Assembly (NCBI GenBank): GCA_034189035.1
Contig: JAXHVA010000006.1
Span: 1-64,000, forward strand
DNA from: JAUXFK01 sp034189035
Lineage (GTDB): Bacteria > Desulfobacterota > UBA8473
Reading direction: 5' to 3'
DNA length: 64,000 nucleotides
The notes under the pieces were generated by a model. That model saw only the letters and a list, made by a program, of their open reading frames with translations. It did no database searches and had not been told where the DNA came from. Every line of letters begins with the position of its first letter. Within the stretch, counting starts at the first letter, position 1. The position numbers were made by a program, and so were the translations under genes. Shown one piece after another: positions 9,302 to 19,409 of this stretch.

Positions 9302-10151
9302 GCACACATTGGGCTGGCATTATCTTGTGGTAAATACAGATCTGCTATAATTAGGTATCCTCAAAGGGCTTTACGATATCGGAGCTATCGGCCAAATCAA
9401 CTAGATTTCCGCTGTTTCCGGCGGTTCATGTATATCCACCCCTTTTGCCATGTCCAATGATCTGGATTGGTTCTTCCATGATATTCCCACTCATACAAAC
9501 CTCATAGAAAAAGGACTTGAGTCCTTATTGCCCAACCCTCTCAGGGTGATTCAGGAGGCAACTCTTTCCCAGAAAAAACTAAATATATCAGTAATATCTT
9601 CGGCAGGCTCCTTGCCGAAACCTTTTACACGAACACGGACTAGAGTCACGGTACAAATCCATTGCCGATAAATCGATGATCAAGGATTCTGACCGTCCTT
9701 ATCTTATAATCAACTGTACAGTGAATTACAGGAGTCCGGATAGTTTTAGTGTGACTCAGGAATGTTTTGAAATGACACGGCTCTATTCAGGTTCAAGATC
9801 CCTTGGTTATATCCACACCAAAGACTTGATTGCTCGTGAAAAGCCTCTCAGGATTCGTCGTGATACTATTGCAATTTCAGGCGCTGCAACTGCCTTTTCA
9901 TCTTCATGCATTAGGTGGGGAAGTAGCTGGAATGGGACTCAGCAAAGAGGTTGTAAATTATGCAAAGATATATAAAGAGTAAAGTTAGGGTATCAGACAC
10001 GAACCACCTAGATCTTTCTAAAGGCGGTCAGTTCAGTACAGCTAAACTTGACTATGAAATTGCAGAACATCGTAACCTTTTTGACCTTAGTTACTTTGTA
10101 GTGAAAAAGTATGAAAACGGTATCAGGACATTTATTATTCGATCCAATTAA
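9302..10151 (+). pseudogene. Decayed patatin-like phospholipase
   Basis: The patatin start HIGLALSCGKYRSA (normally G-L-S-G-G-G-x-R) is followed after a frameshift by GILKGLYDIGAIGQIN, an in-frame TAG, and ISAVSGGSCISTPFAM, which contains the equivalent of the G-x-S-x-G serine region. Further downstream, pieces such as RPYLIINCTVNY and IAISGAATAF match the later part of long bacterial patatin-domain proteins. At least one frameshift and two stops break it, so it is not functional. It lies between the IS630 relic and an intact thioesterase gene. No upstream operon partner is visible. Confidence 0.7.
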
Positions 10152-10278
10152 GTCATAGACAGACGTTATACATACTCTAATGCAGATGTAAAAATTGCAA
10201 AATTTACCAAACTTACTGAGATATGGGGGATCCTTTCCGGCAACGATATCAGTAGGAATTGGATTTACTTATAGAAAG

Positions 10279-10740
10279 CTATGTGTGATTCTCTAGCATC
10301 AATAGGTTTGTTCCGGTTGCTTCAACAGCAACTTCACCGTCAGCACGGAAAATGATAGCCCTACAGAACGCTATTTTACGGGTGAGGCGCACGACTTCTC
10401 CTCGAATTCGCAGTTTATCCCCTTTTACTATGCCTAGAAGATAGGAAAGCTTCATTTCAATGAGTGTGCACCTCTCCCCTCGCTCAAGAGCAGCAAAAGT
10501 TGCAAATGCCATTACAGCATCTGCTACGGCAGCAGAGATGCCGCCCTGTACAGGCCCATTCGGATTCCATGTTCCCTCGACCCAGCCTTCACCATATTCA
10601 GTCAATTCAACACCGAATTCTTCGAGTAAGGGCATTCCACCATTACCCAGCCACTTATCCATACTGCGTATCAAATATATACCTTTACTGATCTGCTTAG
10701 GTTTGCCTGCTGGTCTTTTCCCCTCGAAGCCTCTTAGCAC
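10279..10740 (-). CDS. PaaI-like hotdog-fold thioesterase
   Basis: A 153-residue hotdog-fold protein. WNPNGPVQGGISAAVADAVMAFA matches the H/N-G-G-xx-x-x-xx-D core of PaaI-type acyl-CoA thioesterases, with Asp in the helix and Asn/Pro-Gly before it. The later strands (MKLSYLLGIVKGDKLRIRGEVVR) fit the family. It presumably hydrolyses aromatic or short-chain acyl-CoA. The frame overlaps the end of the upstream FmdE-like gene by 44 bp. A start at the ATG at 10659 or a TTG just before it would remove the overlap, so the 5' end is uncertain. The two genes are probably cotranscribed. Confidence 0.75.
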   Translation of the reverse strand: MLRGFEGKRPAGKPKQISKGIYLIRSMDKWLGNGGMPLLEEFGVELTEYGEGWVEGTWNPNGPVQGGISAAVADAVMAFATFAALERGERCTLIEMKLSYLLGIVKGDKLRIRGEVVRLTRKIAFCRAIIFRADGEVAVEATGTNLLMLENHT

Positions 10741-11245
10741 ATGGCATACATGCTAATTTGTCACCTATCTTTTCAGCCCGTGATTCCATCATACTCTCTT
10801 CACAGAAATCACACTTTACTGATGCTCTGATCTGTGCAGGTTCAGGTTCCGTGATATTTACATCTTCCAATGAAATAATCTCTTTTTCATCTACGTTGAG
10901 AAGCCAGTTTACTAAAGCGTCTCGATCCTGGCTGATATTCTCCGGGGTTTTTATCGGATCAAAGGCAACACGCACACCTTTTTTTGACTTGCGAGAATAG
11001 AGGGTAAAGACATGCTTTCCGTAGTCTCTGAAAATGAGATTTCCCTTTCCAAATGTACATCCAGTAATGAATTGGAGAGCATCTACACCACACGCATTAT
11101 TTTCGACGATTGCCACGAGTTCTTCATCTTCTGCTCTTTGCTGAGATAAATATCTGAGCGAGGCTTCTGTCATCCTGTATCCAATTGCGAGCCCAGGACA
11201 ACTATGGCCATGAAAGGCAATCAAATCCTCGTATTTAATTTCCAT
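10697..11245 (-). CDS. FmdE-family protein with C-terminal zinc finger
   Basis: 182 residues from the ATG at 11245 (12 codons inside the longest frame, where the family's MEIKYEDLIAFHGHSCPG start fits). The FmdE domain (PF02663) shows FHGHSCPGLAIGYR and NNACGVDALQFITGCT. The C-terminus has a two-Cys-pair zinc finger (CDFCEESM ... ACMPCAKR). In methanogens FmdE is associated with tungsten or molybdenum formylmethanofuran dehydrogenase. In bacteria these proteins are stand-alone and of unclear role, often proposed in molybdopterin-enzyme or metal handling. The overlap with the thioesterase gene suggests one transcript. Confidence 0.8.
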   Translation of the reverse strand: MEIKYEDLIAFHGHSCPGLAIGYRMTEASLRYLSQQRAEDEELVAIVENNACGVDALQFITGCTFGKGNLIFRDYGKHVFTLYSRKSKKGVRVAFDPIKTPENISQDRDALVNWLLNVDEKEIISLEDVNITEPEPAQIRASVKCDFCEESMMESRAEKIGDKLACMPCAKRLRGEKTSRQT

Positions 11246-11475
11246 ATTATATATATTAGCAAAAGTATATGCCAAAAGCAAGGAGTTTTATAGACCAAAA
11301 TCCACCGCCTAAAAAGGTAGAATGATATTTTTGGTTTTTGAATCGATATTTTTAAAAAAATGTAGATAAAAACCCATAGGATGCTATAAAATTACGAAAA
11401 ATACTACTAATTGGTCATTTTTAAACTCAATTCTCCCTTTGTAAACGTTTTGTACCCTATTACCGACTTTTTTAC

Positions 11476-13001
11476 CTACCCAGAGGGGACAGACTGAAGC
11501 ATTGCAATTTTATTGCGAGCATTTAGCAATAACTCCAGTGACGGGCTGTCTTTGGTTAACAGGATTATCAAACTTCGGGAACGTTTTACTACTCGTCCAG
11601 GGAGATTAGTAAAGAGAAACCGAATTGCTTTCATTTTCTTTAGCAACCAGGTTTTTCCATGGAAAACCTCTTCATCATCTCATTAAGATTATGCACCAAT
11701 ACCATGATCCACCACCATGCAGCATTTTCACCAAAATCCTCTGAGGTCAGCTTGCTTCCAGCTAAATCATATTTCATCACTACATAGGCTCCTTCACTCT
11801 TTCCGCATCTTTGATGTAAGCAATGGATTAATTTTTCACCTTCCCAATCTATATTTTTAACTATACTAAAAACTTTGTACTGTTGGCTTTTGATGCCCAT
11901 TGTTGGGGAAGAAAGCTCTATCTGAAGATTCATGCCTGGCAGTTCCTGCTGCTCGACAAGAACTTCACGCTTTGCCAAATATCTGTATTCGGAACCTTTT
12001 TTACTATGACCAATCTCATTGGGAACATAGCAAACTTCTGCCCATTCTACTCTGGTCTTGTTTTTTACCGCCGTAAGCAGTCTTATATATCGGTTTCCAC
12101 TCCGACTCCTCAACCTATGCAACGGCTTCTTTGAATTCCTTTGTTACATTACAACCTATCGCAGATTCTATTACTCCAAATCGACCATTTACTCCTTTCG
12201 CACAGTATTTCAACAAATCATGCTGATAACCTACTGTGTCAGATCGTAACCTGATGTGTTTTATTCCTTCAGGCAGACAGCCCAGTGCCTCTTTAAACAC
12301 ACGACGCTTTCATAACCGGCAGGCACATTGCCATCTCTAAATTCTGTATGCAGAATAATCTCCTGCTCAAACCACCATGTATTCAATGGCTGATGGGCTT
12401 TGTATCCTTTATAAACTAAAGAATGCACGCCTTATTTGCAGCTACTAGTGTGGCATCCACATCTAGAGTCGCTATAAATTCCAATATTTTGAGAACCTGA
12501 AAAGCCCTTCAACTCTTTATTAAACCTGGCAAAACCTCGCAAGTAATCGTTTGATGACGGTATAGAAGCTTTCCCAGACCGAATCTGCTTTTCCTGTTCT
12601 GAATTATAAATTTTTTTCAGATAACGAAAAATTGATGATGCAGACGGCACTGCCTGTGTCTTCTCTTTGCGTCAGCCTCGCAATAAGGCTCTCCTGACTT
12701 TCCGCATCATACCATGCAGCTCAGATTTCTTCAGCACTTCACAGAACCCATCATCTGCTTCAAGTATCTTGATGTCATCAATACAGTCGCCATCGACAAG
12801 ATTCAACAGTACTAAAGAGAGCACTTCCTGACTGTCTGTACAGCCCTGCCCGCCTTTACGCACTCTTAAATGTTTCTCTATCAGTCTGCTTAACCCTAAT
12901 ACCCTGGTCAGATCCAGATACACTAGAAGTCTAGCAAACACCGTCATCCCTGTTGTTTTCTTCTCAGCTTCATAGCTGAAAGGAAAAACTCCTTGTAACA
13001 T
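11476..13001 (-). pseudogene. Decayed IS1380-family transposase
   Basis: Successive minus-strand fragments read as one IS1380-type (DDE_Tnp_1) transposase: the N-terminal TGMTVFARLLVYLDLTRVLG (12672-13001), SASSIFRYLKKIYN, an IYSDSRCG stretch at the first catalytic-Asp position, the middle KHIRLRSDTVGYQHDLLKYC with the second Asp, and the C-terminal ENAAWWWIMVLVHNLNEMMK plus KAIRFLFTNLPGRVVKRSRS ending at 11476. At least three frameshifts and stops interrupt it. I could not see clean terminal inverted repeats. Confidence 0.75.
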
Positions 13002-13122
13002 AATCGATTTACCTAGTTGATGATAGTTTTTTGATGATAAAATATTCTATCTGTTTGACTCCTCAAGCGCAACAAGGTTTTTTATTTTCTTGATGGTGAA
13101 TTAGGTAGAGAGGACTTTCGGA

Positions 13123-14061
13123 TTAGTAGACAGTCAGCATCATGTTTTTACTCGGAGTGACACCGGTTCCTTTCTTATTTTCGACCTTAAACGGGACAGA
13201 CATCAATTGCATTCCGGTATTTTTTTGAATCGCAAAATGGAGATGCGGGCCACTTGAAAAACCGGTGTTCCCGGATTCAGCTATCATGTCACCTTCATAG
13301 ACTCTCGTTCCAATGCCTACACGGATGCTTTCTAGACTGAGATGCGCATAAACCGCCATAGTTCCATCATCATGAACTATGCGTATGAAATTTGCCCTTT
13401 TACGATAGTCATCGCTATCCGTTCCACCGATGAAAAAATCGTTTGCAATATCCATAACCACTCCGTCCCGTGCGGCACAGACAGGAGTTCTTTCTGGCAT
13501 CTCAATATCAATAGCGTATTGGTTTTGTGGAGTATTATGGCTGTATTCTCCGTTAAATGCCTGAGAGATACGAAATGATCGACCAAACTGAAATGGAGCA
13601 CGGTAAGGTTTTGTCGGAAGATGCTCTGCCTTTGGATCCCCAAGGCAATAGAGATAGTTGCAAGGATACACCCAGGATTGATCTTTTTTAATCGGCAATA
13701 TCCTGACAGCTTCCTTTTTACTTAAAGCGGGTATGACCAACCGAATCGGTAACTGTGGAATGGTGAACATATTATCACCTTCTACAATAGTGAACTCTAC
13801 CTCTATAGGCCCCCCATATTCATTCCATACAGAAAGTATCGGCTCTCTTTCTGTCCCAATATTTCTTACGCTAACACGTTTTTCAACCTTATCTACTCTA
13901 ACTTGTTCAATCTCTATAGGATAATCTGTATCAGGACATATATTCGAATAATGGTAAATCCCTCTTTCATCTTTATACTTATAGATCTTTTCAGCATATA
14001 CACTGTTTACAAAGAGTATAAAAACAAGCAGGAATATCTTAAAAAGTCTTACTACTTCCAT
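13123..14061 (-). CDS. Secreted M23-family metallopeptidase with DUF4124 domain
   Basis: 312 residues with a signal peptide (FKIFLLVFILFVNSVYA). A DUF4124-like N-terminal motif (IYKYKDERGIYHYSN) is followed by a middle beta domain and an M23/LytM peptidase domain (about residues 160-300). Zinc ligands are visible: a His/Asp pair in YSHNTPQNQYAIDI, and HLHF after SSGPHLHFA, with catalytic AHLS upstream. It should cut peptidoglycan cross-bridges in the periplasm. AAGG lies ten bases upstream of the ATG. It stands alone, with nearly 190 bp to the next gene on each side or an IS relic. Confidence 0.85.
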   Translation of the reverse strand: MEVVRLFKIFLLVFILFVNSVYAEKIYKYKDERGIYHYSNICPDTDYPIEIEQVRVDKVEKRVSVRNIGTEREPILSVWNEYGGPIEVEFTIVEGDNMFTIPQLPIRLVIPALSKKEAVRILPIKKDQSWVYPCNYLYCLGDPKAEHLPTKPYRAPFQFGRSFRISQAFNGEYSHNTPQNQYAIDIEMPERTPVCAARDGVVMDIANDFFIGGTDSDDYRKRANFIRIVHDDGTMAVYAHLSLESIRVGIGTRVYEGDMIAESGNTGFSSGPHLHFAIQKNTGMQLMSVPFKVENKKGTGVTPSKNMMLTVY

Positions 14062-14249
14062 CTTCGTTACGCCTTGCCTTCTTTGAACTTGAACAAAAAG
14101 ATCATCCGATAGATTACGCTAAAAATATCTATTATTAAAAATGTCGGAAATCCTAAGTAAAAACTTTAGAATGCAAGACAAAACATATACCAACACCCGG
14201 CAATCCATAATAAAGATGGTCAAATTGAGGACTTATCAATAAAGTCGGA

Positions 14250-15236
14250 TTATTCTTGATCTGAAGGCATCTCTTTGGGAGGTGTCTTTGTTATGTCTTC
14301 ATTAATGATAACTTCAGAGCTATCATCTTCATCTGAAGGCATCTCTTTAGAAGGTATCCTTGTTATATACGGCTTAACCTCTAACTCCTTTTCAACTGCA
14401 CCTAGAAAGGTCAGTGCTTCTTTATAGGACAGGAACTTGCCGATGGCAACACGATACCATGTGCCTTTTTCAAGAAGATCCACACTCCAAATAAAGGCCA
14501 TGATCCCTTGCTTATCCAATTCAGCCAAATATCTCTCAGCCCTTTGCCTTTTATTAAATGAAGCTAAATTGACTGTATATCCACCTGAAGCCTGCATAGG
14601 GGGGGTGGCTAACGATATTTGCGTTTGCATCTTATTTTTTTCCTCAATTTTTACCTGGGATTTAACTCCGGATATCGAGTCAATAGAGGGCTCTGATTTT
14701 AGTTCTTCTTTGTTCTCTACCCTGGTTTCTTTTAAAGGCTTGGGGATATCATCTGATTTGGACAGGTCCTCTTTATAAACCGATTCCTTTATTAAACCCT
14801 CAGATACTCTTTCTTTTTTGACATCCTTCTTATCTTCCTTTTTAAATGTATAAAATGGCTCTATTTTTGTCTCCCAGGGTCTTAAAACAAAAAGTGTACC
14901 CAACCCAATAATTGCAATCAGCAAAAGGATTAAAGTTGTATTTTTTGTTCGTCTTCGATCAAGTCCATCTACCTTTGCATATGATCTCTGCTTTTTTTCA
15001 CCAATGTATTGATCTTCTTCCTTTCTAAAAAAGGCACTCTCTGCTTCCTTGGCCCCTGTCCCTTCTTCTTGGTTCATGTCTTGCAGGGTCTGTTCCTGTT
15101 CAAATTCTGATGATTCCTGCTCTGGTTCCCGAATCAACATAATATTCCCACAATTAGGGCACTTACCTCGTTTGCCTGCGTGTTCATCCGATACCTTAAG
15201 GGTTTTTCCACATTCACATTTGATTTGAATAGACAT
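14250..15236 (-). CDS. SPOR-domain membrane protein with N-terminal zinc ribbon
   Basis: 328 residues. It starts with a zinc ribbon (CECGKTL ... CPNCGNIM), then an acidic linker, one transmembrane helix (LILLLIAIIGLGTLFVL) and a charged periplasmic linker. A SPOR domain follows (GGYTVNLASFNKRQRAERYL ... GTWYRVAIGKFLSYKEA), which binds denuded glycan strands at division sites. The tail repeats KEMPSDE/KEMPSDQ. GGAGG nine bases before the ATG supports the start. A cytoplasmic zinc ribbon joined to a periplasmic SPOR domain suggests a link between the cell envelope and a cytosolic partner. The partner is unknown. Confidence 0.85.
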   Translation of the reverse strand: MSIQIKCECGKTLKVSDEHAGKRGKCPNCGNIMLIREPEQESSEFEQEQTLQDMNQEEGTGAKEAESAFFRKEEDQYIGEKKQRSYAKVDGLDRRRTKNTTLILLLIAIIGLGTLFVLRPWETKIEPFYTFKKEDKKDVKKERVSEGLIKESVYKEDLSKSDDIPKPLKETRVENKEELKSEPSIDSISGVKSQVKIEEKNKMQTQISLATPPMQASGGYTVNLASFNKRQRAERYLAELDKQGIMAFIWSVDLLEKGTWYRVAIGKFLSYKEALTFLGAVEKELEVKPYITRIPSKEMPSDEDDSSEVIINEDITKTPPKEMPSDQE

Positions 15237-15443
15237 CGAGAAAAGCCTCCATGTTTCCAGGTTAATGTAAAACTTGTCTTACTCCCTTCTCTTCCTTCAC
15301 TCACTTAACGCGCTCAGGAAGTAAACACATTAAAATCTGACTGTCGTTGAAGCCTTCTGATAATTCTCTATTTCAGAACGCAAAATGGTACATTTCTAAA
15401 AGTATCGCTCTTTTATAGCATATGAATGCGAACTTTTAGGGAA

Positions 15444-15896
15444 TTACTTTTTTGAAAAACCTTTCACGAACTCAACAAGCTCTCCTTGCTTGAATCCAAT
15501 AGAACAAAGGAATTTTTTAAGACGTTCATCGCTTTTTCTGATCATCAGGCGTGCCTTAATTCCATTTAAATGGCACTCTTCGATAGATGTTTCAATCAGC
15601 TTTCGCCCAATGCCCTGCCTATGATATTCAGGATCAACACCCACGCTGTCAATCCAACCAGCTAAAGGGAGGGCGTATTCTGCTCCTCTTATATCTGCTA
15701 ATATAAAACCTACCACCTTATCTTCTACCTCAGCAACAAAAGAAAGTGAAGGAGAAAAAGTCCTGAGGTGGCTACTCGCCTTTTGAGGCCAGCTGGGAGT
15801 GCGATTCTTTCCTGTAATCTTCCTGTCTATCTCTGAAACACTTTCCCAATCCTCTTCTGTCATCTGCCTAATTTTTAATCCCTTGATTTGCTCCAT
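15444..15896 (-). CDS. GNAT-family N-acetyltransferase
   Basis: A 150-residue GNAT protein. It has the acetyl-CoA pyrophosphate loop VDPEYHRQGIGRKLIE (Q/R-x-x-G-x-G/A), a preceding beta strand DSVGV, and a C-terminal NGIKARLMIRKSDERLKKFLCSIGFKQG segment typical of RimI-like enzymes. AGGAGG six bases before the ATG supports the start. The acceptor (protein N-terminus or small molecule) cannot be told. It is monocistronic. Confidence 0.85.
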   Translation of the reverse strand: MEQIKGLKIRQMTEEDWESVSEIDRKITGKNRTPSWPQKASSHLRTFSPSLSFVAEVEDKVVGFILADIRGAEYALPLAGWIDSVGVDPEYHRQGIGRKLIETSIEECHLNGIKARLMIRKSDERLKKFLCSIGFKQGELVEFVKGFSKK

Positions 15897-16650
15897 ACAG
15901 TACCTCCTGATTGCCCTTTAGGTCATACCCATCGAAACAGCCCTTTTGTCCAATCTCTCCGTCAAGCTCAAAAATTAATCCCATTCCCCTCCTTGATCTT
16001 CAAAAGATCGCTCATCTTTGAATGGAACCTGACCGGATTTTTTTATCTTTAAAAGATAAAGCATCTTTTTTCCTAGAGTCCTTAAAAAAGGAACTTCTAA
16101 GTGTTTAAACTCATATAACCTTTATCGGTAAATATAAAGAAACAATTACAGAATTTTAAGCTAGGTCTAAGAAAAAAACACTTATCTTTTCATAAGTCGT
16201 TTACCAATTATTAAGAAAAGGGAAGGCTTTTTCTTTATCATGATGAAGAGAAGGGTAAAATCCAAGGGGCGTATCCAGTTTTAATGGCCTGCTCAGACTT
16301 TTATGCTTTGAAATACAAGAGGCATTTTCAATCAGAGTTTCAGCCTTAATCCTTCTTGCAAATAAAACTGCAGAAGGGATAAAAATGTAAATAAAGAATA
16401 TGTCTGTTAATAACAAGAAAAAGGATGGTTGATGGTCTTTTCATCGTATACATCAAAGTGTTTAAGAAGAAAACAGTATAGCCGATAAAAATAGTTCTGT
16501 TAAGTTGATAATATACGAAAAATATATGGCAAAGTCAACACGAATAAGAATACTAACGTACAGTATTTCAAGGATTATATAAAATGAGTTTTTATAGATT
16601 AAATTCCCCTCAAATAACCTATAGCCCTCCCTTTCTTCATTAAAATTAAG
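15897..16650. other. Long spacer with low-GC hairpins
   Basis: No supported gene in about 750 bp. At roughly 16038-16070 the palindrome TTATCTTT-A-AAAGATAA is followed by ATCTTTTTT, a weak hairpin plus T-run readable as a plus-strand terminator but not obviously serving a gene. A 71-codon minus frame at 16201-16416 has no SD and no family resemblance. Confidence 0.4.
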
Positions 16651-17835
16651 CTATTCTCTATCTTCCATAAGACTATAAACTCTATCAATGTTCATTCTAT
16701 CGACCTCAAAGACACTCAGCTTGGCATCTTCATAAATCTCGAGGGAATCCTTCAGGAGACTGTCTGATAATGAAGCACTTATTTCAAGGGACTTGTCAAA
16801 GATATCTGAGATGTTTATTGATCCACTGATTGCTTTTGAAGTAACCCTATCCCTCGATTTTTCAAAAATGTTCTGTCCCTTTTTTATTATATTTCCCCCA
16901 ATGGAAAGCCCTAATCTTTTAGATTTATCAATAACAGCCGGAATATCTTTAAGGACTGTATCTGTATAAGAAAGTCCAATTTTTCTTGATTTATCAAGAA
17001 TCATTGGAATATCCTTTAATATAATATCTGAATCTGAGTCTCCTACTATCTTCGGTGTCTCAAGAATCATTGGGACATGCTTCAATCTCTCATCATTCAA
17101 AATCAGGCTGAAACCTGAGTCTCCTATATACCCCAGGCCAATGTGCTCATGTCTATCTATCCTGCTCCCAAGTTCAGTCTTTGAATCATTCAAATGAATG
17201 AGCTTCAGATTCTCAAGGCCGATTATCCTATCAAATTCTTCAATAACACCATGATATCCTTCACTATTCGAAATATCGTACCCTGCCGTAAAGATATGAC
17301 TTGTATCAAGACAGACCGCTATACGCTCCGGATAATTCGATAAAGCCATTATATCTCTTAGGTGTTCGAACCTGTATCCAAGGTTCCTATCCACACCAGC
17401 AGTGGTTTCGAGTAATATTTTAACTTTGGATTTTTCAGTCCTTTGGAAAATCCTATCCAGAGATCCAGCAATTCTGTTAATGGCTGAATCTTCATCATCT
17501 CCTTCATGACTGCCAGGATGAACGACTATATGTTCAATATCCAATGACTCAGCACTGGCAATTTCATCAATCATTTCATTTAATGTTTTTCTCTCAGCCT
17601 TTCCCTTGCTTGCAAGATTATTAAGGTATATCGAATGCGCGAAGATTTTAATGTTAGTAAATGAATTCTTTTCTGAGTGGAATTTTTTAATTACACTCTC
17701 TTTATAAGCTGTCGCACGCCAACTCTTAGCATTCTTAAGAAAAATCTGAGTTGCATTTACATTGAGAGTTTTGGCCCTTCTTAATGATTTATGAATTCCA
17801 CCGGCAATGGAAACATGAATTCCTATATATCTCAT
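16651..17835 (-). CDS. nfo: Endonuclease IV with a 22-residue-repeat insertion
   Basis: AP endonuclease IV (TIM-barrel, three zinc ions), which cuts 5' to abasic sites. All nine metal ligands can be placed: H67, H106, E143, D177, H180, H214, D227, H229 and E259 (motifs FAHSIYL, VVHPGS, LLETTAG, CLDTSH, LIHLNDS, DRHEH, MILETPK). The usual protein is about 280 residues and this one is 394. After MILETPK, about 115 extra residues intervene before the normal C-terminal helix (DRMNIDRVYSLME). The insert is five consecutive 22-residue units, residues 269-378. AAAGG ten bases before the ATG supports the start. Activity is probably kept because the insert lies after the last ligand. Confidence 0.85.
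   Translation of the reverse strand: MRYIGIHVSIAGGIHKSLRRAKTLNVNATQIFLKNAKSWRATAYKESVIKKFHSEKNSFTNIKIFAHSIYLNNLASKGKAERKTLNEMIDEIASAESLDIEHIVVHPGSHEGDDEDSAINRIAGSLDRIFQRTEKSKVKILLETTAGVDRNLGYRFEHLRDIMALSNYPERIAVCLDTSHIFTAGYDISNSEGYHGVIEEFDRIIGLENLKLIHLNDSKTELGSRIDRHEHIGLGYIGDSGFSLILNDERLKHVPMILETPKIVGDSDSDIILKDIPMILDKSRKIGLSYTDTVLKDIPAVIDKSKRLGLSIGGNIIKKGQNIFEKSRDRVTSKAISGSINISDIFDKSLEISASLSDSLLKDSLEIYEDAKLSVFEVDRMNIDRVYSLMEDRE
16702..17031 (-). repeat. Five in-frame 66-bp repeat units inside nfo
   Basis: Residues 269-290, 291-312, 313-334, 335-356 and 357-378 are each exactly 22 long. Units 1 and 2 are clear copies (IILKDIPMILDKSRKIGLS versus TVLKDIPAVIDKSKRLGLS). Units 3-5 are diverged but keep the I-F/Y-D/E-K-S spacing (NIFEKSRD, DIFDKSLE, EIYEDAKL). 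The native preceding segment (LILNDERLKHVPMILETPK) resembles the unit, so the array may have grown by tandem duplication of the endonuclease's own sequence. Confidence 0.8.
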
Positions 17836-18505
17836 TCAATACTAACCTTTTCTACAAGATCTTGAATTCAAATTACTCCTGAAATATTCAAATACTGTTT
17901 CGCAGTGGTGGTTTTTCTTGTTTTTATGTATAGAGTTATATCCATTGTCTTTCCAAGGTGACATCTGAGTTGTAACACCTAGCTGAGTCTTGGCTAGGAG
18001 CCGCCTGATCAATCAAGAGATGGTATATTTACCACAGCTGGACTAAGTAACTCATATATTAACCTACCAATATCTATAGGGTTTGTAAAGGTATTTTCAT
18101 TTCAAAAGATTGTATGAATTATAAATAATTGACTTGGAAGCCTTTTCAAAACAATCTCTTCCGTTCGCCCTCGTAACTTTGTCACCAGATTCTTTACTAA
18201 CGATTTGCGTGTCTTCTTTAAAATCCATTCTAGGTCAACACAACCGGCACATATAGTTTTTGTAAAATTTAGGGGCAAAATAATTTTGTTTTCTTTTTAC
18301 TTTGTGTTATTGTATAGTCGATTAAATATCTGCTTCTGTATCATCTTCACAATAAAAAGGGCATTTTTGGATCAACAATTGGGTATTTCCCTATTATTTA
18401 TTAATTCTTACTCAGACCCTAGGAAAAAGCGCATTAAAAATTGACTGTCTTGAAGGATGCTGATATTTTTCACTTTCACAAAAATAAAGTAACGCGTTAT
18501 AAATT
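17836..18505. other. Spacer between divergent genes, no gene seen
   Basis: About 670 bp between the divergent nfo and methyltransferase genes. A small stem (CTAGC-TGAGTCTTG-GCTAG) lies near 17983. The minus-strand stretch around 18120-18235 (LEWILKKTRKSLVKNLV...) reads like a short protein piece but has no start or family match. The AT-rich plus-strand frames are unsupported. Confidence 0.35.
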
Positions 18506-19300
18506 ATGGTCAAAGCTTTTGATTTTAAATATAAATTTAAAAAAGTTGTTGCCAACAATTTTAATCTTTCAAGTGAGGAAACAGATCGTTTCGAAGAGGA
18601 TTACGGCCTGTTCAAAGAGTTGACAAAACAGCTATTGGCCTTTCTTCCTCCTCTATCAGGAATGCCTATCCTTGATGTTGGATGTGGTACCGGTATTTCC
18701 ACAAAAGTAATAAGCGATTCTTTTAAGGACACAGCAGGAGTTTGTGGAATTGACATATCAACTCGTATGCTTGAAAAAGCGAAGGAGAAATGTCCCTCGG
18801 CATATTTCCTCCTTGGTGATGCAGAATTTCTTTCTCATTTTTTTAAAGGTCCATTCGGAGCACTTTATTATACTGCATCTATATTTCTTTTGCCAAATGT
18901 GGAAAAGAGTCTCATTGAAGCCTCAAGGATTATGTTTGATGGCGGGATAATAGCAGGTTCATATTTGGAAACCATAGAGGATAGAGAGGGAGAAAACCTT
19001 ATAGCGTTTGCCCGAACGTTCTACCCAGACCTTGGCATAAGGCAATGCAGACTCTTTTCGTTCTATGATTTAACGAAGTTTTTCCAGGGTCATTTTAGAG
19101 ATGTGATACAAGAAGATTTACGCTTTTCAATGAAAAGAGAAGAGATTGAAGCCTTCTTTTTAATACCTGCACAGTCTGCCTCCTTGTTTCCTGGCTTACC
19201 TCTGGAAAGAAGACAGACTGGTGTACAAAGACTATTTGAGACATTGGGAAGAGACCAGTACGTTCTCCTTTGGAAATTAATCGGCGGTAAAAAACTTTAA
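18506..19300 (+). CDS. Class I SAM-dependent methyltransferase
   Basis: 264 residues with the Rossmann motif I ILDVGCGTGIS, an acidic ribose-binding residue in CGIDISTRMLEKAKEK, and motif LGDAEFL. The N-terminal ~50 residues are a helical cap. The C-terminal part (FSFYDLTKFFQGHF ... AQSASLFPGLPLE) resembles small-molecule methyltransferases acting on carboxylates or quinone-like substrates, but the acceptor is unknown. There is no good SD before the ATG and the leader is very AT-rich, so the start is provisional. It is convergent with the MerB-like gene. Confidence 0.75.
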   Translation: MVKAFDFKYKFKKVVANNFNLSSEETDRFEEDYGLFKELTKQLLAFLPPLSGMPILDVGCGTGISTKVISDSFKDTAGVCGIDISTRMLEKAKEKCPSAYFLLGDAEFLSHFFKGPFGALYYTASIFLLPNVEKSLIEASRIMFDGGIIAGSYLETIEDREGENLIAFARTFYPDLGIRQCRLFSFYDLTKFFQGHFRDVIQEDLRFSMKREEIEAFFLIPAQSASLFPGLPLERRQTGVQRLFETLGRDQYVLLWKLIGGKKL

Positions 19301-19409
19301 TTCCCGTACATATATTCTATCTATGGTATATGACCCATAATGTGGAAGTCCGGCTTAGAAATGTAAAGCGATCAACAGGAATCGCACCGAGTGAATATCC
19401 TATCACTGT

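Noticed and set aside
16201..16416. 71-codon minus-strand frame upstream of the GNAT gene
   Set aside because: No SD and no family signal. It is AT-rich sequence in a long spacer, though a real small membrane protein is not excluded.
18205..18623. Two plus-strand frames before the methyltransferase
   Set aside because: AT-driven, rich in F/I/L/K without domain features. The second is an out-of-frame shadow of the methyltransferase start.
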